Below, piece after piece: positions 37,650-50,349 of a stretch of 64,000 nt of DNA. Position numbers and translations under genes: made by a program. Within the stretch, counting starts at the first letter, position 1. Every line of letters starts with the position of its first letter. This stretch comes from Metallyticus violacea. Taxonomy: Eukaryota > Arthropoda > Insecta > Mantodea > Metallyticidae. The notes under the pieces were generated by a model. The model ran no database searches. It saw nothing but the letters and a program-made list of their open reading frames with translations, and was not told the DNA's origin. The DNA lies in the NCBI GenBank assembly GCA_030762175.1, contig CM060846.1, positions 238,078,512 through 238,142,511 of the forward strand. The letters are read 5' to 3'.

Positions 37650-38170
37650 AATATGTATATACAGGATGTTTAGTAAAAGCGAGCAAAACTAAACAGAAAA
37701 TAAGGGATGTTCTAATGAACATTTTGAGTTGGGAACTTGTGGTCTGTGAAACGAGCATAAGCAGACATGGACTTAAACGTGAGAGGGAGAGCCTGAAGAC
37801 TAAGAAATTGTTTTGTTTACCTGCCCTCTACAATTGGGCTCTGTTTTATCGTATTTGCATTGTCACGTCATAGGACATGCTATTAATCAATGGCAGGTCC
37901 TTTCGTTCCATTAAGAGTCGAACAGTACGATGCCGTAGTATCGATAGATACAATTTCGCAGAGCTAACAGACATTCACTTTGTGTATAAGGAAGCACATA
38001 GCAATACCCTTGCCGCTGAAAGGCTGTACAGGGAACGATTTCCCAATAGACATCATGCGTCTCGACGTATATATCGGTGATATTTGAAAGGGTCGGGGAA
38101 TCTCTTACGCAAATATACTTGCATTGCGTTTGGTGGCCGTCGTTTTGAGCAACTGTTGTGAAGTACAAAA
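37650..38170 (+). pseudogene. DUF4817-type transposon fragment
   Basis: Starts near tacaggatgtttagtaaaag, a sequence typical of the ends of such elements. A reading frame at 37,877-38,080 contains FVYKEAHSNTLAAERLYR, then ERFPNRHHASRRIYR, a close match to the DUF4817 helix-turn-helix domain (Y-x-E-A-x-x-N, A-x-R-L-Y, R-F-P-N-R). The sequence ends about 90 bp later with no catalytic domain, so this is a 3'-truncated copy. Confidence 0.75.
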
Positions 38171-38436
38171 TGATATTTTATCGCATGTTTGCCAATGATA
38201 TGGTACTGTAAAGTAGTAACTGTAAACTAAATAATGTGCATACTCATATGTAAATTTAGCTGTAAATAATCTGGAAAACAGTAATAGTAATGGAATGGTT
38301 TAAGTCTACGCCTTCTTGAGCTGGTTTTTCAGATCCTAGATTCCCAATCTCGAAATGTTCAGTAGTGTCCCTTTTAACTGTTTAATTTTTGCACACATTT
38401 ACTGAAACATTCTGTATATACATGATGTAGATTAGA

Positions 38437-38685
38437 CCGCCTCCATGGTATTGTGGTCAAAATGTCTGTCTGAAAAATTCGGAGGTTCTGGGTTCGATTC
38501 CCATAAGGTTTGTTGCCTGGGTAAGGTTTTCTCCGGAGTTTTTCCTTGTTATGAAAAGGCGAATACCAGGCAGCTTCAAGCGTTGCGGGCTCCGGGTTTA
38601 TTTACGCATTCATTTCCTCAAACATTTATTCATCGTCTCCTTAGACCTTCGTTGTTATGAGGAACATAAAACAGTAAAAAAGAGA
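38437..38685 (+). repeat. SINE family C copy
   Basis: tRNA-like head: cctccatggtattgtggtc serves as the A-box region and gggttcgattccc as the B-box near 38,491. The body continues with gtaaggttttctccggag and gcgaataccaggcagc. It differs from families A and B. Only one clear copy is in the window. Confidence 0.7.
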
Positions 38686-39587
38686 GCAGTAAATTAAACT
38701 TTAAAAATAGTATAACTATTCTCAAAGTCATTTATGATCCTTTTATTATCTATTTCAATCGTTGCGTCAATCTTGAATGCGATGATCGCCTGTACAACTG
38801 TGCCAATTGAAAGTTCTACCTAGTGGGAAAACGTAGCATTGTTTACATCTTATTAATAAGTATACAGAATAGCAGTGTTTAAGGCTAATGAAATTCAATC
38901 AAAGTTATGTTAATAGTTGTGTGTGGGTATTATAGGAATATGTCGTAATTAAATGCCAATACAATAATTTACAACTAGTTTTATACCGTTATGCATGTTT
39001 CTCCAGGTTTTGTCTTATTAAACATTTCTAAATACATTCTCTTTCCATTCCATAGTGTTCCGTTTGAATATAAATAACTTTTGTATGGATTATGAGGAAG
39101 TGACGAAAGAGAAAAATGGAAAGTAAACGGTGTTCAAAAGGTTACTGCGCTCTAGCGCTTAGAACGATAGCTCAGTACACAACTTGGGAAGAGAGAAAAA
39201 TGAGAAGAGCCGTCATTATCCCCTCTAACTAGAAGGAATGTGTTCGTTCATTTTCACCCGAAGCTTTTTTTTTCCACGCATGTATTTCTTTAATAATATA
39301 TTTGGATACATGGCTGCTTTAATCAGAGGTGTATGCAGCCCTATAATTCAAGAGCTAATATATTTAATTTATAAACAATTGAATTTATATCCATGGGAAT
39401 ACGGTTCAGATGTAAATTTGATACTTATTCTAAGTTTTGTTTCAATTGATAAATACATTTCTTTCATTAAGCTCAACATCTAAGCTCCCTTTGTATTATG
39501 CAATTAATATTAATATCTATAAGTGTGAAAAATTCTTAAATTCTTTAACGCTGAAATGCAAAAAAGGACAGAAAAGCATTTTCTTTG

Positions 39588-39815
39588 AAACTGACTGTGG
39601 TGTTTTGCAGAAATAGAATACATTAACATCCGCTCAATGCCACAATCTTTATCAAAACACTTAGCACAATTTGTTGAGCGTTTCCTGAACAGGCACCACA
39701 TAAAACTGACTGCGGTGTTTTGCAGAAATACAACACATTAACATCCGCTTAATGCCACGATTTTTATCAAAAAACTTTTTATTTGTTGAACGTTTCTTGA
39801 ACACGCACTATATAA
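39588..39815. repeat. 115-bp tandem duplication
   Basis: ctgactgtggtgttttgcag at 39,591 and ctgactgcggtgttttgcag at 39,706 begin two similar units that share aacatccgct, aatgccac, atctttatcaaaa-like text and the end cgtttcYtgaac. Confidence 0.85.
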
Positions 39816-40479
39816 AACTTCCTACACTTCACAAATTCTTCGTTTTATTACGACCTTACATCCTTCAATTTGACAGGAATTCCGTACCTTACCCCAAACA
39901 ACAGGTACATGGTGAGGAAAGTTTTTCGCTAGCTTGAAAAGAAACTCGCCGACTTACTTTTTCTCTGGTGACCATCAGCAGCAGCTTCAACATTTTGCAC
40001 AATAGAAAAGTAAGATATATGCAAAGTTTGTCGTCTTCTTCGTCGGTTGATATCGTCACTTTGGCTGCTTTGGTCAGAAGCATTTGCTGTCACCCGACTC
40101 GAACATGCTATAGCACGGATATCTAACGGTTCCTCTGGATGCTCTACATTCTATGACTCAAACGATACACCTACATCAGAGGTACTAGGGAGATTTTTAG
40201 CAAATTCTTTTTCATCTACCCCATTATAATAAAAATGTTCTCTTTTTCCGGCATATATTCTGATAAACTATTGTTAATCGTCTGAAACATAATGATGATA
40301 TGCACATACTGAGCAATCTGCTGACAAACTCGCACTAAATAAAGCAGTATGAGAAAGAAAAATAGAGGTTATGTGCGACTCCCACAATGATATAAAGCTA
40401 ATAGTCGTGCAAGAAACACATTGTTGAAGTTTAAATAAGAGGCATTCGAAATTATCGCAGCGATAAAAATGTCCGGCTA

Positions 40480-41749
40480 CGAGAGGTGTTCTAAAAGTTC
40501 TCGGCCTGTCTAAGAGATGTAGTGAAGATGGCAAAATTACTATGATAGTTGTAAAGTATCATACTTTGGTTTGACTCACTGTACAGTTCCAGACACGTAA
40601 GTGCAGGTTTGTGACGACCGTGTGAACAAACCAGAGTTACTATTTTCTGCAAAATGGATAATACTGAAATACGAGCTATGTTAAAGTACTTCGTTTTGAA
40701 GAGTTGTTCTAGAAGAGAAATACAAAAGGAGTTGGATCCCACATTAAGTGATTCTTTCCCTTCGTTTTCGACGGTCAAAAAGTGGACTGCTGAATTGAAG
40801 TTAAGTCATACACCCAGTCAAGCTGATAAGCGATAAGAACTTCCCATAACTGCGATGACCGACGAGATTGCGACAAAAAGTCACAATGCCCCACTCAGTG
40901 ATCGCCGATTGAATTTATGCGAGTTGACTGAGATTGCAAAGACTTCAACAGGTCGTGTTCACTACATTACAGCAATTTTTGGGTATGAGAAAGATTTTCG
41001 CTCGAAGGATGCCACGTTTGTGAACAATGGACCAAAAATGCATTCGAATGAACCTTTCGCAAGAGTATTTAGACTTGATTAAACGTAATTACAGTAAATT
41101 TCTCCGACTTTTCATAACATTAAATGAAACATGGACTTGTCACTTACACGCCAGAGACGTGTCAGTCCAAACCGTGTGTGGCAACAGGTGAAAGTGCACC
41201 AAAGAAAGCAAAAACGTTTCCATCTGCAGGAAAATGTACTGACTACGGTTTTCAGGGGTTCTCCTGGTGTGTGCTCGTAGACTGCCTCCAGAAGGGCAGA
41301 ACCGTCACCGGGGAGTATTACGCTACGCTACTGGACAGACTGAGGCTAAACGTTCACACCTTGCAAAAAAATCTTTTTCATGACAATAATGCACCTTCAC
41401 ACACTTCTGAGATTGTTGCTGCAAAACTGCACGATCTTCACTTTCAAGTGCTTCCACATCCATCATATTCGCCTGATTTGGCTCCCAGCGATTACATTTT
41501 GTTTCCCAAAGAGAACAAATAACTGGGTGGATGAAGATTCACATCAAATGATGAGGTTGAACCTGAGGCAGATGCTTATTTTTCACAGTTAGACAAATCT
41601 TAATTTACTAAGGTTATTGAAGAGGTGGAAAGTCATTGAATTAAATGTATTGATTTACAAGACGACTATGTTGAAAAATAAAAAAAGGAACATTTGTCAT
41701 AAATATTATGTTTTCTTTGTCAGGCCAAGAAATTTGAGAACGCCCCTCA
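40480..41749 (+). mobile_element. Mariner element with terminal inverted repeats and TA duplication
   Basis: The element is 1,270 bp, a usual mariner length. The left end cgagaggtgttctaaaagtt and the right end, read on the minus strand as tgaggggcgttctcaaattt, pair as imperfect inverted repeats of about 28 bp, and TA flanks both sides (40,478-40,479 and 41,750-41,751). It encloses the transposase pseudogene at 40,654-41,592. Confidence 0.9.
40654..41592 (+). pseudogene. Mariner transposase pseudogene
   Basis: The ATG at 40,654 opens a helix-turn-helix region (IRAMLKYFVLKSCSRREIQ, then STVKKWTAELKL) that stops at 40,836. Later frames give ITAMTDEIATKSHN, then from 41,124 a long open piece with FIDCL-like LVDCLQKGRTVTGEYYATLL, the HDNNAPSHTSE motif and SPDLAPSDYILFPK. 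The last two hold the second and third catalytic Asp with mariner-type spacing. At least three stops or frameshifts (40,836, about 41,080, about 41,522) break it. Confidence 0.88.
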
Positions 41750-42879
41750 TACAATCCTTAAAGGTAAAAACATTTCTAACATTGTTAATATGTAAATGGA
41801 GGTTACATTTCTTAAAGGAACAATATTCAATATTATTCAATAAAAGTCCTGAAGCGTTAAGTGCTGTATGGTTCACAAGATTGTAAACAACTCACGTACA
41901 CCGATGGTCATTGATTGCCATTATTTCACTTTCATTCCAATTTTCTACCCTACTTTATACTACATTAGCACAATAAATGCAGTGACCTTGCGCACACTTT
42001 GTACTTCAGGCAGCTGAATATGTTCACCATTCAAGTCGGGGCATGCACTTCATGAACTATTCTTTGATGTGGCTATTAAAGGCATTGTTTCTTTGTAGTT
42101 TCTAAGACAATTCCAGAGTGGGCGGAAATGTGAATGACCGTATGGCATTGATGGTACAAATAGTCTAGCGTTGTGTGGCCAAACCTGATCTACGAGTTAT
42201 TCAATACAGAAGATCATCTGCTCAGAAAACTTTAACCTCATCTGGGTAGTCGAATGGTGAACCGTCATCAAATTTCATTATAGAAAATTGATTGTATGCT
42301 TCTGAAACTAACATTGACAGTCTTTATATGTATAATATGCTTTTATTATTTTTGCTTAGGCACTGAATTGCACGCATCACTCAGTCATCATATAATGTTG
42401 TCTATTGATCCTGTTTTAAAATTTTACGATGCCACTTTACGTTTTACCATACCATCTCTATCAGATTTGGTATACAATGATAAGGAGTTAGCCTGTGGAT
42501 CGCATGACAATGGAAATGAATAATTTCATCAAACACAAGTGTGGAGCTTGCGTTCAAAATCAGAGAAGTTTATCAATCCTAACTTTGCAAGAAGTGGGAA
42601 ACATTACAAACGACCTTCATACAAATAGTACACCTTTAATATTTTGTGATAATATTGAGTGGTCACCCCAAATTAATATTGTAAATCACATTCTGTTTTA
42701 CTCAAAATATAACTAAGCTATTGTAAAAAATCTGTTCAATTTTTATTGGTTGGGTTGGACTTGTTGTGCATTGGTTGGAAATTGTTTAGATATGTTCATT
42801 TTAGATTAAAGATAACTATTTACATCACGCAATACAAGTTTGTTTAAATATTTACAAATTTATTGAATTATCCATTGAA

Positions 42880-42930
42880 CATCCATCCCTCGGGCTTTCC
42901 AGACATCCATCGCTCGGGCTTTCCAGACAT
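42880..42930. repeat. 24-bp tandem duplication
   Basis: catccatccctcgggctttc with caga is repeated once with one change (42,880 and 42,904). Confidence 0.9.
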
Positions 42931-43039
42931 TGCCTACTGTTATTGTTCCAGGACACATAAAAATTGTTAAATGATTTCATAATTACAGATATCAGTACAT
43001 ATAAAATGTATTTTATAGACCTATAAAATCCTCCCCCTC

Positions 43040-43150
43040 TATGGCGCCACTGTCCAATATCGGGTCTTGACCTGCCGCAGCGACCGCTGCGTTCTCTACC
43101 TCCATCTTGCAACATCATTGATAAAGGACAGTATTGCAGCAAGAACATAT
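43040..43150 (+). repeat. Dispersed repeat shared with 2,190
   Basis: Second copy of the repeat at 2,190-2,300: gacctgccgcagcgacc, ctctacctccatcttg, acatcattgataaagg. Same orientation. Confidence 0.6.
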
Positions 43151-43224
43151 GATAAGCATGCCCGCATCTAACGGTCATATATAACATGGCTTTCGAGATC
43201 GAAGTAAACTACCCATCTTTCAGA

Positions 43225-43375
43225 CAGCTCAATTTTTTTCACCAGGTTGGGTGGACCAAGATCCAGATCTCCCTAACTTCGAACATTTCCAAGCAGATAC
43301 AGAGGACTGAACCCGAGATCTTCCGACTAGCAGTCAGCAAACATTAAACCAAGAATGAGATCCATCTATAAGAAT
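43225..43375 (-). repeat. SINE-like tRNA-derived repeat
   Basis: On the minus strand it reads ctgactgctagtcggaagat followed by ctcgggttcagtcctc, an A-box to B-box arrangement typical of tRNA-derived SINEs. Boundaries are unclear. It adjoins the repeat at 43,040-43,150 and may be part of one composite. Confidence 0.45.
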
Positions 43376-43585
43376 ACACATCGGTTAATCTCATATTTTG
43401 CTTCTGCACGCAAAACTGCATAAAATTGGGTACTCAGGTGGTCTTTCAGTCTCAGCAGTTCACTTATTTTAATTTTACTTGAAGGCTAACAGAGAGTAGG
43501 TGTGTGCTGCTCACCTGCAAAGAGCAAATTCTTTGGTTTCCCAAGAAGTGAGAGTTACTGTGCCCTATACAACACGTTCATTTGG

Positions 43586-43589
<4 letters not shown>

Positions 43590-43621
<32 letters not shown>
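43590..43621. repeat. Poly(A) run
   Basis: An A-run of about 32 bases that could be the tail of an unrecognised retroelement, but the upstream sequence gives no support. Confidence 0.9.
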
Positions 43622-43623
<2 letters not shown>

Positions 43624-46600
43624 GGTTGGTGTAGGCTACGAACATCTTTTACAAAGGATGTTCCAAGATACTGTGTAAAAGTGACCTGTTTAATTTTGGT
43701 TTTAAAAAGATGGTTTTAATGTGTTCATTCGAACTTCTTTGGTATTGAATGAAAGGGTGAAAATATATTTTTAAGTTTTCACTGGACACGTTGGTTTTGG
43801 TCAAAAATTCTCATTACAATGGCAATTTTCTGAGGTTTGTTCAAATAAGACTGAAAATTAATATAATCTAGTAAAATTATACGGAAAATATAATTAACCA
43901 ATTTTCGTAAAATTATGAACCTGTCTGGTTTTGGACGTAAGCTTCACATATATTTTCTTTTGTTTCTATACATTTTCGCACCTAAAAGCAGGGGGTTGAT
44001 ATGGACAGGGTTGGGAAAGGAAAGTTTTTTTCCGCTCATGTCTGTTCTTAAGGGACAGTAGGCATGGGATTTATAATTCGGCTACGCATTTAGGATCGTT
44101 ACTTATTACAATCACAGATAACTCCTCTAAACGCTTTAATATTTAGTTTTCTAACCAGTTTCAAAGATATCGGCCTTCACTGTGACATTGCAGCAAGACT
44201 CGCCTCAAAAAGAGCATCTTCAATGAAACCCGATCTTTTCAACTCTTATCGCCTTTGCTAACAGATCCCTATTACCAAAGGTGATAGTTGTCTGTGACAT
44301 CTGACCAGCTTTCCATTCCACGGAGGTTGCTATCATACAAATAAACAGCATTATAACCCCGGGCTCTAAGCGGACTTAATTACATTTAAATATTTATACC
44401 GCTACGCAATCATTTCGTTTGATTCTACCCTGCCACGTTTGCTTTATACAGAGCAATGCGGAAATCCTACATTAGATAAAGTCTATTCACCGATTTATTT
44501 CCATAAGGAAATTTAAAGTCAGTTTCTTCCGGCTTTCCCCCCTTTTCCCTTCATGGTTCCGGTCAAGGAAGCTCTACAGAGTGATATGTCATTTTGATAG
44601 CATTCTTAAGTTGTCATGTACATATTATAATATGTATTTCACCCATTTAAAGTGAGTAAGGCCGTTTATAATACGTTGTAATGAAAAAACAACCCTTGGT
44701 TATAAATTAAACATTACCATTAAGGACCGGTTACATAAATAGTTAATCGGAGCTTAAGTGGTAAAATTAAACTCAGTCAAGCTGAACTTTGAATTTTGGT
44801 TGTATAAAAGTTAATTGAAGATAATTCACCTTGATCTAAGATTAAACTTAACCGAACACTTTTCTAAAGTTCATCTGGACGAACCTTGCTTAGCGAAGTT
44901 ACATAATTATTATATTGATTTTTAAAGAAAGGAAAGTGAAATGGTGAGTCATTATTTTTAATTGTACGTATAGAGGAATATGCATGGATGTTTCTTGCTT
45001 TAACTATTCGCTAAATGCATTGCTGTAAGTTTATAAGCTACCCATAAGAGTGTGTTTGTAGTTTATGTTATTTTAGGATTTCAGATTACTCTAATGGTTC
45101 ATCCGAAAACGAAGAGTTTGACTTTCAACGGGCGCCTCGTGTATTTCAACACAGAGCTTGAAGAAAAACAGTTTATGATATTTCAACAATCGAAACGTGT
45201 AGTCGAGGAGCTGGAACAAAGACTACATCCACTGTTAAGAACAAACTAAACGAAATCATTCGTTGAATTCACTGTTTATGATTCTACTGACACTAAGTTT
45301 CTTTGAAACTGGTAGTTTCCTGGTGGAATTGAGGTGAATAAAGGAACTGCAAGTAGAACCACACACAAAGTAGCAAGAGAAATTGCAAGTTTAAGATACC
45401 AGTTCATCAAGATGTATATTCACGAAGATGAAATATAACAGCGATAAAAACACATCTATCAACACAAAATATAAAGAAGCCGAACTGTGTAGAAATTTTA
45501 GTTACAAAGAAAATAAAATCTTTCATACAATACCTTCAACATAAGCTTATTGTAATTATACACCTCTCCCAGCGTCCGGACCACATTTTAAAACGTCCTG
45601 AAGTCCATTTTTGATCACTTTCCTGGCGTTGCATACGTTTTCACCTCTTCCGCCCCTTAGGCAAGTTTTTTGTTTGGAAACAGTTTAGTAATCAGCTGAG
45701 CAAGAGGTGAAAAATACGGATGATGAAAGAACGCGAGGAATGCGCTCAATTGGAGCGACTGATGTCGTGATGGAGAACACAGTTCTTTCCTTGCCACAAT
45801 TGTGGCCCTTTTCCTCACACTACATTACAAAGACGCATAAGAATGGAATGGCAACATACGTCTCCTTATTGACAATTTGGCGTCCAGAAATGAATTAGAA
45901 ATACATCTGGCTTTATGCTATGTTAGTCACAATGAACTCCTACTCCTCCGCTGCCGCAGTTTATCACGTATACGCCCTGGAAATTATACTGCAATCCACG
46001 AAGGCAAAACAGAAAAATTACCTAAATAGTATGGCCGATCCAGGAAATTTTCCATTTCTTTTGGGCTCTGCTATACTCGGTATAGGTATGAGCGGAGGGA
46101 TAATTATGAATTAAGAGGAAGCTTATGAGGAAGCAACCCCAATTTGAGGTTGAGAGAATTTCCATATTGGGTGTATGACCTATGCTCATAAATAATTTTA
46201 GGCAGCACATACATTACGAATTTCTTCTTCTATTTGCCAGTGAGAGTTTGGTCTCCCGTTATTCCTTTACTACTTTTAAACCTTCAAATCCAGTTCCAGA
46301 TGATTCTATAACATTCTAGTTAACATGTAACAGGAAATACTATAATGACTGCAACATCATATAAATCAGAATGTTCCACAGCGTTAAAGTTCGAATCCTG
46401 TCGTCCGTAATCATGACAGTTCTACTGTCTGAAATTGTAAATGAATAAATAAGAATAGCTACAGAAGAACTGAAGAGCACATGGTCCTTCAAGCAGAATA
46501 CTTCGGCATGCTTCAGCATTTGCAGAAGTTGGAGGCAGTAGACAAGAAGACGCAATAGGGAAGACTGTCCGAATCGTGGACTTCACAGCGCTCAAGTATT

Positions 46601-46654
46601 CGGGAACATTGTTCTCAGGTTGGAGATAACAGGGAGTGTACATCCAGAACTATG

Positions 46655-46850
46655 TCAACGGGCACTGAGCATTTACGCTTGTGACTTGCATTTGGGAGGT
46701 TCCGGGTTCAAATGCCTTGAGGCCGATCATTCTGACCTTGGGATTTTTGGTGATTTCCCCTGGTCTCTTAGGCAAGTGCTATGTTTTCCGCTTTCCCATT
46801 TCACCTTTCATTCTGTTAGTTCTGTTACAGGACGAAAAGTACCAAACCAG
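46655..46850 (+). repeat. SINE-like tRNA-derived repeat
   Basis: A B-box-like ggttccgggttcaaatgcc at about 46,699 is followed by a body (gatttcccctggtctctt, aggcaagtgct) that resembles insect SINE bodies. Boundaries and target duplications are not visible. Confidence 0.45.
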
Positions 46851-47339
46851 GTAGGTTATTGCTGCATGCAAGGTGGCAATGGCTTTTGTTTTGGAAGATT
46901 TTCTGTCTGATTTGCAAGCACCCCTTATTTCTTAAAGGGGACTCCCCCGATACTGCGGTGCTCTATTTAAGAACAATGTTCGTCTAAGCCCGTGTCTCAT
47001 CGCCTTTGGATCCTGGCCATCAGCTGTCGCCCTCATCTCGTCCCTTCCTTCATGAGGTGCATCCATTGGTGACGTATGCACAAACGGGCATTCCTTGAGA
47101 TTGGCTGAAATTTCAGAAACTTCTTCTCTGTTTCTATCAATGCATTTCAATTCATTCGATTCAATGGCCAAGCGTCATTCTACTATTCTGTTTTGAGAAA
47201 AGGTTTTAAATTATGGATGAAACCTACAAAGGAATTCCTATGAGTAACAGGGCTACTATACTGAAGCTCTGAATTTTATTTTGTCAGACACTAGTGCTTC
47301 AGAAAGAAATTTCAATATAAGCCTTCAAATGTATTTTTA

Positions 47340-47450
47340 TTTATTTATTTGAATTATTAAATGACGTTCTTGAACATCTCAGATCTTCAGCATCTCAATC
47401 AATTCAGAGCGTGAAACAGCCGATGAAGTTTGCTTGATGATCATTTGGTT
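47340..47450 (-). repeat. SINE family A 3' fragment
   Basis: Minus-strand 3' fragment with a (TTTA)n tail and the phrases acatctcagatcttcagc and gcgtgaaacagccgatg, as in the 50,350 copy. It loses similarity after about 47,450. Confidence 0.65.
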
Positions 47451-48614
47451 CACACAAAACCAGTGGAAAAGCAAACTGCATGGCTAGGTTGTTTCCTTTA
47501 ATCTGTTGTTGACTTAGTTAAGCAGACTTATATACCGTACTTTAACTGTGCTCTTGGAGATCGGAATAAAACACGGAATGAATTAAAGGAAGGTCACCTC
47601 AGTAGTTGTAGATGTTGATGTTGTCACGACGACGTCCAAGGAGCACTGAGTACGGGTAAGGAAAATAAGTCAGCTATTTATGCTACGTAGGTTGAAACGG
47701 TTACTGCAAAAAAACCCGGGAAGTAGACAAGGTTATTTCTGACAGGTTCACACATACAATCATTTGGTATCGGGTTTTAACCAGTTAACCGTGCTTGCTC
47801 AGTGCGTTTGACGTTTTTCGGGGCCAAACAAAACGAACGCAGGCAAAAATTTTCATAACCGGTCACAGATAAATTGATCGAGCTGTAAACGCTTTTTCAT
47901 TAAGGCCCCGAATATCAACTGTACGGTTCGTGGCTGTTTTTCTTTTCTTTTTCTTTTTTTCTTTTTTATTTTACATACATACATTAGTATGCAAGTATAT
48001 ACACGTGGCAATTGTATATAATGTAAATATTATCGACGGAAAAAATGTTTGATAATTGGTCAAGAGATAAATTGATGGCACTGAAAACGCTTATCAGGTA
48101 TTTGGTTCATAGATTTGAATAAGTTATCGGTGCCTGTGCACTAGATCCTGGTGTTACACATTGCGCAGTACTTTTTAAAGCAAGCTTGTACAACGTTAAA
48201 GACCATATAACGTCACCAAATAGTCCAAAAGCGGAGGAAGAGGGCTGGTGGAAACCTGTCTGGCGCGAACACGTTTACCGCATACATTCGGGAATTAGTC
48301 TCAAATATAAATGTTCCATTGTGCATGTACAATATGTTTTAATTATTTAAAAAATAAATACATTGTGACTTACCTGATGCGCATATGTTGGGTGTCGGCG
48401 AGCTACTGAGCTAACTAACGGAATGTGAGCAGAGAAAAAGATGGTATGTAAAGTGCTGTAATTGGTGGATATAAGGAAGATTGTGATTGGTGGAAATGGT
48501 GAAGCGAAGGAACATGATTGGTCAGAATAAAATGCGCTGTGACTGAACGGAAGGTTTCCACCGTGAGCTCCTCTTTTTTATTTTTATTTTAATATTTTTA
48601 ATATAAGTTGGTTT

Positions 48615-48909
48615 TATTGATTTGTTTTATTTATTGACACTCTTTAATGAATCAGGCCATCAACGCCCCATTCTATTCAGGGCGTGAAACGACCGGTAAA
48701 TTTTGTTCATAGGCCTCCTCTTTCAGGCCTGAGGTTCTTTTACGTCCCGTAAATCAACGACACGAAATCAACGGCTTTACTTCCCTTCCGAAGGAAGCCA
48801 TTACTTAGGATTTTATGCCCGAAAAAAATCCACCGATCCTGGCTGGGATCAAACCCGCGGCTTAGGATCTACGAAGCAAATATGGTTACCACTAGACCAC
48901 CAGGACCGA
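48615..48909 (-). repeat. SINE family A copy
   Basis: Full-length minus-strand copy, from ttgttttatttattgac to accaccaggaccgat, with the B-box complement gggatcaaaccc near 48,845. Confidence 0.85.
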
Positions 48910-49610
48910 TCATATATGTTGAGAAGTATAATCATGAAATATATCATACGTATTAATATACAAGTACACACATGATTAATAATTTTCAAATACATACATA
49001 AATGTTGTGATAAATATTATACATGACATATATTATTTGTCAAAAGTAAGTGAAAGAAGTATTAGATAATTTTTAAATAGTGAGTATGTTTCTCAGTATT
49101 ATATGGTTAGTAAACGCTCTCTTCGTCGATGAGGCAGGTAGTGGCTGTTGGTGTGTGTGTTTTTTTAGTTACATTATTTAAGTTTACAAAAGTAAGATAT
49201 GCAATTTCGTTGTCCTCCGCGGGGCACATAGTCTACTGTTATATTGCTAACACGCGTTATAAGAAACATTAAGTGTAGAAGGTGAGAATCATATCCGCCA
49301 GACGTACCGGGCACGTCGAGAAATTTACCTACACCGTTTTGCATTTCAACATCCACTTTCCCACATGATTTTTTTCCCTGTAAGCCATTGTGTCAACATT
49401 CCGGCCACTCACACCTATGCAATGTCAGCATCCGGTAACACAGTACTGTTTCCACGCCCTCCGCTCCAAACGTGATGATCTTTGAACCGCATGCTTACAT
49501 TGCCCATTGCTGTCTTTAGTATTAAACTGACCCGCTTAGTGTGAGCTTGGTCTGTCTTATAAGATTGCTATTGTGTAATGATTCTTGTGACGTTATCCAC
49601 AATTGTCAGT

Positions 49611-49623
49611 ATTAGTAGTAGTA

Positions 49624-49656
<33 letters not shown>

Positions 49657-49662
49657 ATAGTG

Positions 49663-49705
<43 letters not shown>

Positions 49706-49740
49706 TAGTAGTAGTAGTAGTAGTAGTGGTACTAGTAGTG

Positions 49741-49780
<40 letters not shown>

Positions 49781-49845
49781 TAGTAGTGGTAGTAGTAGTG
49801 GTAGTAGTAGTAATAGTAGTAGTAGTAATAGTGGTAGTAGTAGTG

Positions 49846-49933
<88 letters not shown>

Positions 49934-49948
49934 AAGTAGTAGTAGTAT
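49611..49948. repeat. (GTA)n microsatellite
   Basis: About 340 bp of interrupted GTA/AGT triplets with occasional GTG, ACT and AAT variants. The open frames over it (poly-Ser and poly-Val) are a by-product of the repeat. Confidence 0.97.
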
Positions 49949-50349
49949 TTAATTCGTTTTTTATTAATCTGTATTTAATTTATACATATTGATACGTAAA
50001 CTGACGGAATATTCACACAGGGCTGAACTGTATTTTGGATGGGGCTGCACTCCTGATAGTAATTGATATTACATACATTTTATTCACTTATTATTTATTT
50101 TGTAATCACACTCCTTAAACTTATATTACTTATAACACTTTTATACATTTCCGCGTGTTATTTATTGCCGCTTAATTACTAATTTTGCATACCTATACCT
50201 TACATTTTTATCGCTTTTTATTTATTTTCATGTGTTATTCACACACGGTTAAAAATAAGTTTGCATACTTACACCTTATATTTTTATTTATTTCCGTGTG
50301 TTATTCAATTCCAATTAATTACTCATTTGAATAATTGGTATTGTTGATT

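Noticed and set aside
42852..43187. Minus-strand ORF of 111 codons
   Set aside because: It covers a 24-bp duplication and a dispersed repeat, with no domain.
45052..45249. Short ORF with a charged helix (KQFMIFQQSKRVVEELEQR)
   Set aside because: Looks protein-like but has no recognisable family, no splice support and no neighbours; too weak to list as a gene.
49578..49992. Poly-Ser and poly-Val reading frames of more than 120 codons
   Set aside because: They are produced by the GTA microsatellite and have no other coding signal.
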